Origin: Flavobacteriales bacterium
GTDB taxonomy: Bacteria; Bacteroidota; Bacteroidia; Flavobacteriales_D; JAHECK01
DNA length: 33,085 nt
Assembly: GCA_030591505.1 (NCBI GenBank)
Contig: JAUVAY010000013.1
Location: forward strand, 1 to 33,085
Direction: 5' to 3'
Shown here: one piece after another, positions 25,439-33,085 of the stretch
How the letters are laid out: each line of letters opens with the position of its first letter
How positions within the stretch are numbered: the first letter of the stretch is position 1
Program-made: the position numbers and the translations under genes
Notes under the pieces: model-generated
The model's database searches: none
What the model was told of the DNA's origin: nothing
Seen by the model: only the letters and a program-made list of their open reading frames with translations

Positions 25439-26917
25439 ATGGATCAACTATTAATCGTTTTTGGAGCATTAATATTTATCGCACTTATCGTTGTGCTTAT
25501 CATGATGGTTCGAATAAAGAAAAACACAGGAGTTGATTCAGCTTCTGGTCTTGCAGGTATTCAGAAAGAACTTGAATTAACCAAGAATTCATTGAGTGAA
25601 ACGGAAGGAAGATTGAATGAGAAAGAAGCTTTGTTAAGAACAGTTGAAAATAATTTTACTCGAGCTAAATCGGATCATGAACATGCGCTTAAGAATTTGG
25701 AGAAGGAACAAGCTGAAACAAGTTTGTTGAATGAAGAGATAAAGAAATATATTGGTGAGGTCAACTTCCAAAAGGAGGAAAAAAGCAAACTATCTGCGCA
25801 GTTAAAGGCACAGGAAGAACGAATCTCTACGCAAAAGAAAGAGGTGGAAGATATCCAAAAGCGATTTAATGATCAGTTTGAAATATTAGCGAATAAGATT
25901 CTTGAAGAAAAGACGAAGAAGTTTACAGAGGTAAACAGAGAACGTTTAGATCAGATTTTGAAGCCATTAAGTGAGAATTTAAAAGATTTCGAAAAGGTGG
26001 TGAGAGATGCTTATGTTGCTGAAGGAAAAGAAAGGCATAGTTTGGGAGAGGAAGTGAAGAAACTTATGGAATTAAACCAAACGATAAGTCAGGAAACGAA
26101 AGACCTTACCGAAGCGCTAAAAGGATCTTCTAAACAGCAAGGCGATTGGGGAGAGATGGTGCTTGAACGTATTTTAGAGCAATCAGGATTGACTGAAGGG
26201 CGTGAGTATTTTGTTCAGGAAAGTCTGCGGGACGAAGCAGGAGTGACGATAAAAAATGAGGAGGGTAAAATTATGCGTCCCGATGTTATCGTTCAATATC
26301 CCGATAAAAGAAAAGTCATTATCGACTCTAAAGTTTCATTAACAGCCTATGTGGAGTTTACTTCCTCCAGCAATGATGAGGAACGGGAAAGAGCATTAAA
26401 AAGACATTTGTTATCTATAAATAAGCACATTGATGAATTGAGTGCCAAATCTTATCCAGAATACGGTTCTGATCTCGATTTTGTGATGATGTTTGTTCCT
26501 ACAGAAGGTGCTTATATTGCTGCAATGCAAGGAAATCCTAATTTGTGGAATGAAGCATACAAGAAGAATGTTTTACTTATTAGTCCAACCAACTTAATTG
26601 CAGCGATGCGTATTATTATGGATATGTGGGACAGAGATAAGCAAAGTAAGAATGCAGAGAAAATCGCTGATCGTGGAGGTAAATTGTACGAAAAATTTGT
26701 TGGTTACCTTCAAACAATGGATGACCTTGGAAACTCAATAAAAAAATCGCAGGCGAGTTATGAAAAGGCTGTAAGTCAGTTGTCAGAAGGGCGCGGGAAT
26801 CTTGTCAATCAAGCACAACAACTTGAAAAACTGGGGATTAAATACAACAAGTCGAAACAAATACCACGCGATTTTGTAAATGATGTGGATGATTCTGCGA
26901 CTTTATTGAATGAATAA
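25439..26917 (+). CDS. rmuC: RmuC-family DNA recombination protein
   Basis: 492 residues from the ATG at 25439; a TTG 63 bases upstream is in frame but would bury the membrane segment. An N-terminal transmembrane helix (MDQLLIVFGALIFIALIVVL) is followed by a long coiled coil (about 35-150, rich in Lys, Glu and Gln). The RmuC domain follows, with GDWGEMVLERILEQSG and the nuclease-like IDSKVSLTAYVEF. RmuC limits certain DNA inversions and rearrangements in E. coli, and its fold belongs to the PD-(D/E)XK group. It is a single gene divergent from prs. Confidence 0.93.
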   Translation: MDQLLIVFGALIFIALIVVLIMMVRIKKNTGVDSASGLAGIQKELELTKNSLSETEGRLNEKEALLRTVENNFTRAKSDHEHALKNLEKEQAETSLLNEEIKKYIGEVNFQKEEKSKLSAQLKAQEERISTQKKEVEDIQKRFNDQFEILANKILEEKTKKFTEVNRERLDQILKPLSENLKDFEKVVRDAYVAEGKERHSLGEEVKKLMELNQTISQETKDLTEALKGSSKQQGDWGEMVLERILEQSGLTEGREYFVQESLRDEAGVTIKNEEGKIMRPDVIVQYPDKRKVIIDSKVSLTAYVEFTSSSNDEERERALKRHLLSINKHIDELSAKSYPEYGSDLDFVMMFVPTEGAYIAAMQGNPNLWNEAYKKNVLLISPTNLIAAMRIIMDMWDRDKQSKNAEKIADRGGKLYEKFVGYLQTMDDLGNSIKKSQASYEKAVSQLSEGRGNLVNQAQQLEKLGIKYNKSKQIPRDFVNDVDDSATLLNE

Positions 26918-27002
26918 CGTAAACCCTTCATTTTGACCGACTGTCATAAAATTGATAAACTCTTTTAAATTTACACGTTAATTTGCTGAGAAGTTAGAGA
27001 GA

Positions 27003-27461
27003 ATGAAATACACCGATAGGAAAAAACAGAACAAATACGATAAAGCCTATATGAGAATGGCTATGGAATGGGCAAAGTTGTCGCATTGCAATCGTAAGCA
27101 AGTGGGCGCCCTTATTATTAAGGATGGGATGATCATTTCTGACGGATATAACGGGACTCCTACCGGCTATGAAAATCAGTGTGAAGACGAGGAAGGTATT
27201 ACAAAATGGTATGTTTTGCATGCAGAAGCAAATGCCTTAATGAAATTAGCGAGAAGCGGAAATCATTCGAAAGGAGCTACTTTATATATTACCATGTCTC
27301 CTTGTAAAGAGTGTTCAAAATTAATACACCAGGCGGGAATTTCTCGAATAGTGTATAACAATAAGTATAAAGAAGCTGCAGGATTAGATTTCCTTGAAGA
27401 ATGTGGATTGGAAATTACGAAATTAGATGACCCTTATTTATTGAAAGATGACGAAGAATAA
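27003..27461 (+). CDS. dCMP deaminase-family protein (ComEB-like)
   Basis: A 152-residue zinc-dependent cytidine/deoxycytidylate deaminase. The zinc and catalytic set is HAEANAL (His73, Glu75) and SPCKECSK (Cys101, Cys104). YNGTPTGYENQCED is the family's substrate-side loop. It likely deaminates dCMP to dUMP for dTTP synthesis. The 3' end overlaps the peptidase gene by 14 bp, a pairing I recall in other Flavobacteriia, so the two are co-transcribed despite unrelated functions. Confidence 0.92.
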   Translation: MKYTDRKKQNKYDKAYMRMAMEWAKLSHCNRKQVGALIIKDGMIISDGYNGTPTGYENQCEDEEGITKWYVLHAEANALMKLARSGNHSKGATLYITMSPCKECSKLIHQAGISRIVYNNKYKEAAGLDFLEECGLEITKLDDPYLLKDDEE

Positions 27462-29103
27462 AACATCATCAAATCCCTTTTACCCGATTATCATTGCCTT
27501 ATTGGCGATCATTTCGGTGTTTACATGGGGTATATATCAGAAATTGAGTGATCAACCTATAGGTTTTTCAACTATTAATAAGAAATCTTCTACACAGAAG
27601 CTTTCTCAATTGATAACCTACATCGATGAGTATTATGTTGATACCATTCAAAAAGAACATCTTATTGATGAGACCATTCAGCAGGTTCTGCAAGACCTGG
27701 ATCCTCATTCTTATTACATTAGTAAAGAAGAAATGAGAAGAATGAATGAACCGCTAGAAGGAAATTTTGAAGGAATTGGAGTGGAGTTCAGGATCATTCG
27801 TGACACCCTGGTTGTTATTAATGTTGTAGCTGATGGCCCATCGGCAAAAGCGGGCTTAATGTCTGGAGATAGAGTACTGATAGTTGATTCGATGAATATT
27901 GCCGGGATCGGACTTACAAATGATGATGTTTTTTCTAAGCTTAGGGGAGAAAAAGGAAGTAAAGTTATTGTAAAAGTGATGCGTAATGTCGATGAGGAGA
28001 TGCTTGATTTCACAATAACACGTGATAAAATCCCCATATATAGCCTTTCAAGCTCATATATGTTAAATGAAACTACCGGTTACGTTAAATTGATTCGATT
28101 TTCAAAAACGACGAGCGATGAATTCAATTCGGCAAGTAAAGAATTACTTGAAAATGGAATGAAAAACCTTGTTTTGGATTTAAGAGGAAATGGTGGAGGT
28201 TATCTCAATGCTGCCATTGCAGTTTGCGACGAGTTTCTTGGAAAGAATAGATTAGTTGTCTATACAGAAGGTAAATCGCAAGCTAGAAAAGATCATTTTG
28301 CCACGTCTAATGGTGAATTAGAAGAAGTAAATGTTATAATTATAATTGATCAAAATTCGGCCTCTGCGAGTGAGATCGTTGCCGGTGCATTGCAAGACAA
28401 CGATAAGGGAACCATCGTTGGAAGAAGGTCTTTTGGAAAAGGTTTGGTACAAACCCAATTAGATCTTGCTGATCATTCTGCCATTCGACTTACAACGGCT
28501 AGATATTACACGCCAACAGGAAGAAGTATTCAAAAGCCATACGGAAAAGGGATCAATTATGATGAAGAGTTTTACAAGCGTTTTGATAGTGGTGAACTAG
28601 AGGTAAGGGACAGTATTCATGTAGTAGATTCGTTGAAATATGTAACACCAGGAGGTAAGGTTGTATATGGTGGAGGTGGGATCGTTCCCGATATTTTTGT
28701 ACCCTATGATACCACCTATCGTACGGCTTTCTTTTCTCATGTAATTTATTCAGGTACGATCAATAATTTCGCATTCGATTACGCAGATACGCATCGAAAG
28801 GAATTACACTTGTTAAGTGATGATGACGGTGCCAGCTATGTAAACGAATATATTTTAAGTGATGAGATCTTTACAGAATTTATCGAATTCAGTAAGAAGG
28901 AGGGATTTCCTGCTAAGGAGTATGACTTAAAAAAATCGGGAGAAATGCTTAGTAACCGTATAAAAGCGCTGATCGCTCGAAACATTTGGGGTAGCGAGGT
29001 ATACTATCAAATTCTTAATCAATTGGATAAAGACATTGATATGGCATTAAAGGTTGCTAATAATCTTGATCAAGAACAACAAACGATCATCTCAGGGATT
29101 TAG
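27448..29103 (+). CDS. ctpA: S41-family C-terminal processing peptidase
   Basis: 551 residues. An N-terminal membrane anchor or uncleaved signal spans about 11-30 (FYPIIIALLAIISVFTWGIY). A PDZ domain lies at about 100-190 (EGIGVEFRI...PSAKAGLMSGD). The S41 core (about 200-370) carries LRGNGGGYL and the Ser-Lys dyad: Ser306 in NSASASEIVAGALQD and Lys331 in FGKGLVQ, 25 residues apart as in CtpA/Prc. A C-terminal helical region of about 130 residues follows. It should cleave envelope proteins near their C-termini in the periplasm. The start overlaps the deaminase gene. Gene naming within S41 is approximate. Confidence 0.93.
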   Translation: MTKNKTSSNPFYPIIIALLAIISVFTWGIYQKLSDQPIGFSTINKKSSTQKLSQLITYIDEYYVDTIQKEHLIDETIQQVLQDLDPHSYYISKEEMRRMNEPLEGNFEGIGVEFRIIRDTLVVINVVADGPSAKAGLMSGDRVLIVDSMNIAGIGLTNDDVFSKLRGEKGSKVIVKVMRNVDEEMLDFTITRDKIPIYSLSSSYMLNETTGYVKLIRFSKTTSDEFNSASKELLENGMKNLVLDLRGNGGGYLNAAIAVCDEFLGKNRLVVYTEGKSQARKDHFATSNGELEEVNVIIIIDQNSASASEIVAGALQDNDKGTIVGRRSFGKGLVQTQLDLADHSAIRLTTARYYTPTGRSIQKPYGKGINYDEEFYKRFDSGELEVRDSIHVVDSLKYVTPGGKVVYGGGGIVPDIFVPYDTTYRTAFFSHVIYSGTINNFAFDYADTHRKELHLLSDDDGASYVNEYILSDEIFTEFIEFSKKEGFPAKEYDLKKSGEMLSNRIKALIARNIWGSEVYYQILNQLDKDIDMALKVANNLDQEQQTIISGI

Positions 29104-29116
29104 TCTTCGGTTTTAA

Positions 29117-29461
29117 CTATTCCGACCAAACCGCAAGTTCATTTCCCGAAGGATCGATAAAATGAAACCGTCGTCCGCCAGGAAAAGAGAATATATCTTT
29201 TGAGATCTTACCCCCAGAATTAATGATCTTATTTTTAATTTCTTCAATGTCTTGATGATATAGAACGATCAGCGCGCCATTTGTCACTTGATCTTCCGTT
29301 TTTTCAAACCCTCCATGAAGTCCGCTTTCTGAAAAAGAAGCATAAGTCGAACCGTAATCTTTAAAAGTCCATCCAAAAGTTTGATGATAAAAAGCCTTTA
29401 TTTTTTCGAGGTTTTTTGCTTTGAATTCTACGTAACTGATATGATTGTTTATTAATCCCAT
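29117..29461 (-). CDS. VOC-superfamily protein (glyoxalase/bleomycin-resistance-like)
   Basis: 114 residues with one vicinal-oxygen-chelate unit: ISYVEFKAKNLEKIKAFYHQTFGW at the start, then GLHGGFEK, IVLYHQDIEEI and a C-terminal FHFIDPSGNELAVW. The final Asp-Pro-x-Gly-Asn-x-x-x-(Leu/Val)-Trp is typical. Members include glyoxalases, dioxygenases and antibiotic-binding proteins; the substrate cannot be assigned. It converges on the CtpA gene with only 13 bp between the stops. Confidence 0.87.
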   Translation of the reverse strand: MGLINNHISYVEFKAKNLEKIKAFYHQTFGWTFKDYGSTYASFSESGLHGGFEKTEDQVTNGALIVLYHQDIEEIKNKIINSGGKISKDIFSFPGGRRFHFIDPSGNELAVWSE

Positions 29462-29617
29462 TTTGACAATAGATTAGTGTTTAATAATTTAACTAAATGC
29501 ATCACTTCTACGTTTAATTCCTCATTAAATCTTTGGTAAGGTGTGATTATAAAAGGTTATATGAAAAGATGCATTTATAAAGATATGCTTTACTTTTTGG
29601 AATAGCCTCCTTAACTT

Positions 29618-30094
29618 TTACTTTTTCTTGATGGGGATCCAAATTTCTTCTTCCGAATCAGGGTCATTATTCTTGTACTTTTCACCTAATATTTCAAAAT
29701 GAGGTCTGTTATCCAAATGATAGTCTGATTTTGGTAACCAATGCATAAAAATATATTGAAAAATACTGGTGTCAGTGTTGAATCCTTTGTGGTCAAAAAC
29801 GGCATAGAGGCCGCCCTGTAAAAGGAAGGTGTCCAAACCTTTCGGAAAAAGAGAAAAGTCACTTACTTCCACTGCTGCCCAATTTTCAAATTCATTAGTT
29901 GGGTTGAAATCATTGAAATATAGCTCATTATAAATATGCATTGAGATTTTTTCTGAAGGATGCCTATTAGCGATATTTTTAATTTCAGGTGCAAATTCAG
30001 CCCAGAGTTCCATCGTTTTATTATTAGCTAAACTCATTTTTAGTCCTTTGCCGACTAATTTCTTTTCTTGTAGAGTTTCGATCCTGGCTTGCAT
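29618..30094 (-). CDS. GyrI-like effector-binding domain protein
   Basis: 158 residues of a stand-alone GyrI-like / AraC effector-binding domain without a DNA-binding helix-turn-helix. Recognisable pieces are FENWAAVEVSDF, a GLDTFLLQGGLYAVFDHKG turn, FQYIFMHWLPKSDY, DNRPHFEILGEKYKN and EEEIWIPIK at the end. Such proteins bind small hydrophobic or cationic molecules, and some have been reported to hydrolyse them. A role in drug or metabolite handling is inferred. It lies about 36 bp downstream of the arylamine acetyltransferase gene in the same direction and may share its transcript. Confidence 0.82.
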   Translation of the reverse strand: MQARIETLQEKKLVGKGLKMSLANNKTMELWAEFAPEIKNIANRHPSEKISMHIYNELYFNDFNPTNEFENWAAVEVSDFSLFPKGLDTFLLQGGLYAVFDHKGFNTDTSIFQYIFMHWLPKSDYHLDNRPHFEILGEKYKNNDPDSEEEIWIPIKKK

Positions 30095-30130
30095 TAGTTG
30101 TTTTTGTATATGATAGCACTTTTGGCCTTA

Positions 30131-30880
30131 TTACTTAATATTAAAAAGATCATTCAGAAGTTTTTTAAACTCCGTTTCGCTTTTTATTTCCGTTTCGCTG
30201 GTAGAACCGAACTCCGTAATTTTTAATTTATTTCCAGATATAGTAATTCTTCCATTTTCTGTTGGCAAAGAGATTAATCTTTTGATTGTGAAATGTGAAT
30301 TGGGACTTGTTTGATGATAAATGCACATTTCCCTATAATCTTTCAAAGCTCTTTTATCTGTTTTAAAGATATATTCTGGAGTATTGTTCCCATTTTCAAC
30401 CTTATTCACACGAAAGTATCTATCATCATATTTATCAATAATGTATTCCCCGTTTTTATCATTTTGAATTTCATCAAGCACAAGTTTTAATGGCTCAAAA
30501 GTAAAATCACCAAAGCCCACATCGACTAAGTATTCTTCATCGTTAAAAGAAACAATTATTGCAAAGTGATCGAATTCTTCTCCATAGCCTTTGTTTTTAT
30601 TAAAAACACGAGCCGAAATTCTTTTCGCACTGAAATTTAATGCAATCAATAGTTCAAAGAATATGCCATTCAATTCATAGCAAAATCCGCCTCGATTTTG
30701 TATAACTATTTTTTCAAAAACTCGATCGATCGACAGTTCTATTTGTGTATTATTGTGAATGTCTAGGTTTTCAAAAGGGATGGATAAAAGATGTTTTATT
30801 TGAAGTTTTTTTAATACATCTAAACGTGGTTCAAGGCTTCCTGAATAGCTAATTCTATGAAGGTATTTTTCTATATCCAT
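30131..30880 (-). CDS. Arylamine N-acetyltransferase
   Basis: 249 residues, NAT family. The papain-like triad is complete: Cys67 in QNRGGFCYELNG, His105 in FDHFAII and Asp120 in VDVGFGD. The N-terminal IPFENLDIH and RVF segments are also characteristic. It transfers acetyl from acetyl-CoA to arylamines, hydrazines or related metabolites in the cytoplasm. It is slightly shorter than the usual 270-280, with a compact C-terminal domain. It neighbours the GyrI-like gene downstream. Both are small-molecule handling genes typical of accessory regions. Confidence 0.92.
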   Translation of the reverse strand: MDIEKYLHRISYSGSLEPRLDVLKKLQIKHLLSIPFENLDIHNNTQIELSIDRVFEKIVIQNRGGFCYELNGIFFELLIALNFSAKRISARVFNKNKGYGEEFDHFAIIVSFNDEEYLVDVGFGDFTFEPLKLVLDEIQNDKNGEYIIDKYDDRYFRVNKVENGNNTPEYIFKTDKRALKDYREMCIYHQTSPNSHFTIKRLISLPTENGRITISGNKLKITEFGSTSETEIKSETEFKKLLNDLFNIK

Positions 30881-31017
30881 TGTTTATAAAATGGTTTGTA
30901 TGATGCTAGTAGCCGATTGCGGGGTGATTATATTTCAATTCGCAGTGAAGACGAAGTGGTTAAAACTCTTGGGTTTAATTTTGTCTCGGCTGTATTTTAA
31001 ACATTATTGTACTTTTG

Positions 31018-32730
31018 TTATTCTTCAAAATACCCCATGAATTCTTTAAAAGAACGAATACCTGGTTCAACTTTTATATCACCAGATAAGAATGTTGTTA
31101 AGCCATTACGATTTTTCGATAATAATTCTTTCCATACAGTAGATTTAACGGTTACTGTAATATCTGCATTCTCCACATGGTAACTTTGTGTTTCTGCAAT
31201 TGAATTTCGCAATTGAACAGACCATTTTTCATTAGTATCGGTAAAGTAAAAATTAACATTAATTTTTTTGTCTTTGCATTTCGAAGGAATCAAATTGACA
31301 CTTAAATTATCAAACATAGCTTCCAAAGGAATTGAGTGTATAGTTCTTAAATCTGGCTTCACAATTGATTTTATTTCGAATCCTTTAGTTTCTTTAGCCA
31401 TTGTTAGGTAGTAATGTCTCGCGTTTGGGTTGCTTTCAGCTTCACCTAATTTCACAAGGCTATTGTATCTTATTTCTATTGATTTTTCATCTAATGGTTT
31501 TATTCTTAGTAAATAGTCGGAAAGCTCTAAAGCCCATTGATATTCTTTGTTTGAAAAAGCAAAATTTGCTTGTTCCATTAATTTATCAAAACCTCCGGCC
31601 AAACTTATCATGTTTTCAGCCTTGGTGGTTGGAGATAATGGCTGGAGAGTGCTTGGGTTTCCATCAAAAAAACCAAGATTTCCATGAAAAATATTTGTTA
31701 CTGACCAACTTACTTTACCGTAGAACTCTTGTAAAAACGGCTCGTTTTTAAGGTTTTCCGGTAAATGCACTTTTTCAACTATTTCACTTGATGTGAAACC
31801 TTTATTCATATATCTAATTGTTTGGTCATAAACAAATTGTATTCCATCTCGATATATTGTCAGTGTTTTATGAATTTTGTCTTTACCGAAAATAGGCCGT
31901 GTGTGACTTGGAACCAGATATTCAATGTCATAAGCCCGCATTTTATCAATACTCTGCGTCCATTGTTTTGGGTCGCGATATACCGTACCTCGAATAGTAT
32001 ATAAATTTGGGAAGGTTTTATAAATATTGTCCCCTGCTAAGAGGACCTTTTCATTGGGCAACCATACAAATAACTGATCATTAGTTTCTCCGGGAGCATG
32101 ATGTAGTTCTATGTTAATCCCTTGGATAGTTAGAGATAGAGAGTCTTTAAATGTTTTATTTGGACGGATTGCTCCAATTTGTGAATGTTGATTAATATTT
32201 AGAATTGGGCCAATTCCACAATTTACTAAAGCTTTATCGTCGAGATAAACACCAAACATTCTGAAGCCTCTAAGTTCAGTAATTGGTCTTGTTACATTTA
32301 CAACCCTATCAAGGTAGTAAGGGGTTAATTCATGAGCATAAACATCAACTTGATCATTTCCAACCATTCCCGTACTACCAAAAACATGATCAGCATGGTT
32401 ATGAGTGTAAATAATAGCTATTAAAGGCTTACTTGTTATCTTTCTAAATTCATATAACACCTCTTTCGCTGCTTCTCCTGATTCCATTACATCCACAATA
32501 ACAATTCCCTCATCCCCAATAATCATTATTGAATTTGCTAAACCATAACCAATAGCTACATAAATGTTTTCTTTAACTTTTATAACTTCTTTTCTTAACT
32601 CTTCAGAGTGTTTTTGAAGAGAATAATCTATACTAAGTTCCTTTTCAAAAGAGGTTTTATGATTTTCATCCTTACAAGAAAGAAATAGAGGAGTCACAAT
32701 CATAAGTAGGTAGATATGTGCGTATTTCAT
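31018..32730 (-). CDS. MBL-fold alkylsulfatase-like lipoprotein
   Basis: 570 residues with a lipoprotein signal ending at Cys19 (TPLFLSC), so envelope-anchored. The metallo-beta-lactamase domain has the full zinc motif THNHADHVFG (His110, His112, Asp114, His115), then PGETND (Glu215), LLAGDN (Asp234) and VPSHTRP (His276). The Glu in place of the usual His and the C-terminal SCP2-like region (about 455-570) match the SdsA1/BDS1 type of alkyl-sulfatase. A helical dimerisation region (about 290-440) lies between. The likely reaction is hydrolysis of alkyl or aryl sulfate esters, but this is family-based. It is a single gene, 137 bp upstream of the NAT gene. Confidence 0.86.
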   Translation of the reverse strand: MKYAHIYLLMIVTPLFLSCKDENHKTSFEKELSIDYSLQKHSEELRKEVIKVKENIYVAIGYGLANSIMIIGDEGIVIVDVMESGEAAKEVLYEFRKITSKPLIAIIYTHNHADHVFGSTGMVGNDQVDVYAHELTPYYLDRVVNVTRPITELRGFRMFGVYLDDKALVNCGIGPILNINQHSQIGAIRPNKTFKDSLSLTIQGINIELHHAPGETNDQLFVWLPNEKVLLAGDNIYKTFPNLYTIRGTVYRDPKQWTQSIDKMRAYDIEYLVPSHTRPIFGKDKIHKTLTIYRDGIQFVYDQTIRYMNKGFTSSEIVEKVHLPENLKNEPFLQEFYGKVSWSVTNIFHGNLGFFDGNPSTLQPLSPTTKAENMISLAGGFDKLMEQANFAFSNKEYQWALELSDYLLRIKPLDEKSIEIRYNSLVKLGEAESNPNARHYYLTMAKETKGFEIKSIVKPDLRTIHSIPLEAMFDNLSVNLIPSKCKDKKINVNFYFTDTNEKWSVQLRNSIAETQSYHVENADITVTVKSTVWKELLSKNRNGLTTFLSGDIKVEPGIRSFKEFMGYFEE

Positions 32731-32758
32731 ATTAAATAAAATTTATAATATCAAGTTG

Positions 32759-32950
32759 TTATGTCTTTTTTATTTCCGTTTTGCCATCAATTTCAATCTT
32801 CAAAAGAGATGTTCCAGAAGGAATAGAATTAAGATCGATTTGCGTTTTCCTGCGCGTCCAGTTAACTCGCTGGAGGAGGACCGGCGAGAATACAAAGTGG
32901 GTTTTGTTATGCACACGTTTTGAAAATAATGCTCCCTTACTAAAGAAGTA
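32759..32950 (-). pseudogene. Decayed C-terminal remnant resembling a T9SS-sorted protein
   Basis: A minus-strand frame without a start codon runs from about 32950 to a TAA at 32759-32761. Its last 25 residues read IDLNSIPSGTSLLKIEIDG followed by KTEIKKT. That is the pattern at the end of T9SS type-A sorting domains: Asp-Leu-Ser, Gly-x-Tyr, strand, then a basic end. The preceding residues do not look like a real protein, and part of that DNA is unusually GC-rich (about 32845-32890). It is probably what remains of a deleted secreted protein gene. Confidence 0.45.
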
Positions 32951-32963
32951 TCAATTATTTAAA

Positions 32964-32994
32964 ATAAAAAAAGCCTATCAATTCAGATAGGCTT
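32964..32994 (-). terminator. Rho-independent terminator of the cold-shock gene
   Basis: On the minus strand AAGCCTATC (32986-32994) and GATAGGCTT (32971-32979) form a perfect 9-bp stem with a 6-nt loop, followed by a run of T. It lies 34 bases after the cold-shock protein stop. Confidence 0.85.
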
Positions 32995-33028
32995 AAATGA
33001 CGAAAGGATGTCAAAAAATAATAGTGTA

Positions 33029-33085
33029 TTAATCTACTTTGACATTTGTTGCGTTCAAGCCTTTCTGAGTTTCCTCAACATCATA
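33029..33085 (-). CDS. Cold-shock protein (CspA family), C-terminal end only
   Basis: The last 18 codons and stop of a minus-strand gene that continues beyond the window. The residues include EETQKGLNATNVKV, the typical end of a CspA-type OB-fold ('QKGPQATNV'). Such proteins bind single-stranded RNA or DNA. Only the end is visible, so subtype and length are unknown. It has its own terminator at 32964-32994. Confidence 0.8.
   Translation of the reverse strand, partial: YDVEETQKGLNATNVKVD

Noticed and set aside
31401-31751. A 116-codon plus-strand frame inside the sulfatase gene
   Set aside because: It is fully antisense to a well-supported gene and has no recognisable domain or signal.

Overview
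The window looks like AT-rich chromosomal DNA from a Bacteroidota member, most likely of the Flavobacteriales. Three things point there: two secreted proteins end in a type IX secretion (T9SS) type-A sorting domain, several genes are preceded by the Bacteroidota -7 promoter box TAnnTTTG, and known Flavobacteriia gene neighbourhoods are present (tatA / mltD-like / M23 / GH3 / dxr; prs / L25 / pth; gmd / fcl / WecA-like / RemB- or Wzi-like barrels). Most of the window is core genome. The right-hand end is more accessory.

Layout. 1-63 is the tail of an unidentified gene. 205-1672 holds a lipoprotein and an outer-membrane barrel-like protein that share a small module. 1713-4451 (minus) is a secreted amidase plus a T9SS-sorted PHB-depolymerase-type esterase. 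4661-5941 is a T9SS-sorted Asp-box (YCF48-like) repeat protein. 6086-6634 is a hotdog acyl-CoA thioesterase. 6811-8712 is a long PurF-type amidophosphoribosyltransferase. 8750-13988 is a plus-strand cluster: tatA, a 50-codon remnant resembling the N-terminus of gatA, an MltD-like lytic transglycosylase, an M23 peptidase, a GH3-family protein and dxr.

14037-20206 (minus) is a tightly packed surface-glycan operon: gmd, fcl, a RemB/Wzi-like barrel, a WecA/TagO-type sugar-1-phosphate transferase, and a second paralogous barrel. It would make GDP-L-fucose, start a lipid-linked glycan, and supply outer-membrane barrels. 20207-20918 is a repeat-rich gap with hairpins and a 15-bp triplicate. It is followed by tRNA-Cys and then the minus-strand housekeeping run prs, rplY, pth, gltX, folB. 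25439-29103 carries rmuC and an overlapping dCMP-deaminase/CtpA pair. 29117-32730 (minus) carries single small enzymes: a VOC protein, a GyrI-like protein, an arylamine N-acetyltransferase and a secreted MBL-fold alkylsulfatase-like lipoprotein. The window ends in a cold-shock protein gene.

The points most worth a second look are the gatA remnant whose stop overlaps the next start, a palindrome that appears to have inserted in frame into gltX, a family of GC-rich REP-like hairpins, the two paralogous barrels flanking the WecA-like enzyme, and a decayed T9SS tail at 32.8 kb. I see no CRISPR array, transposase or prophage gene, and nothing that clearly amounts to a new defence system.
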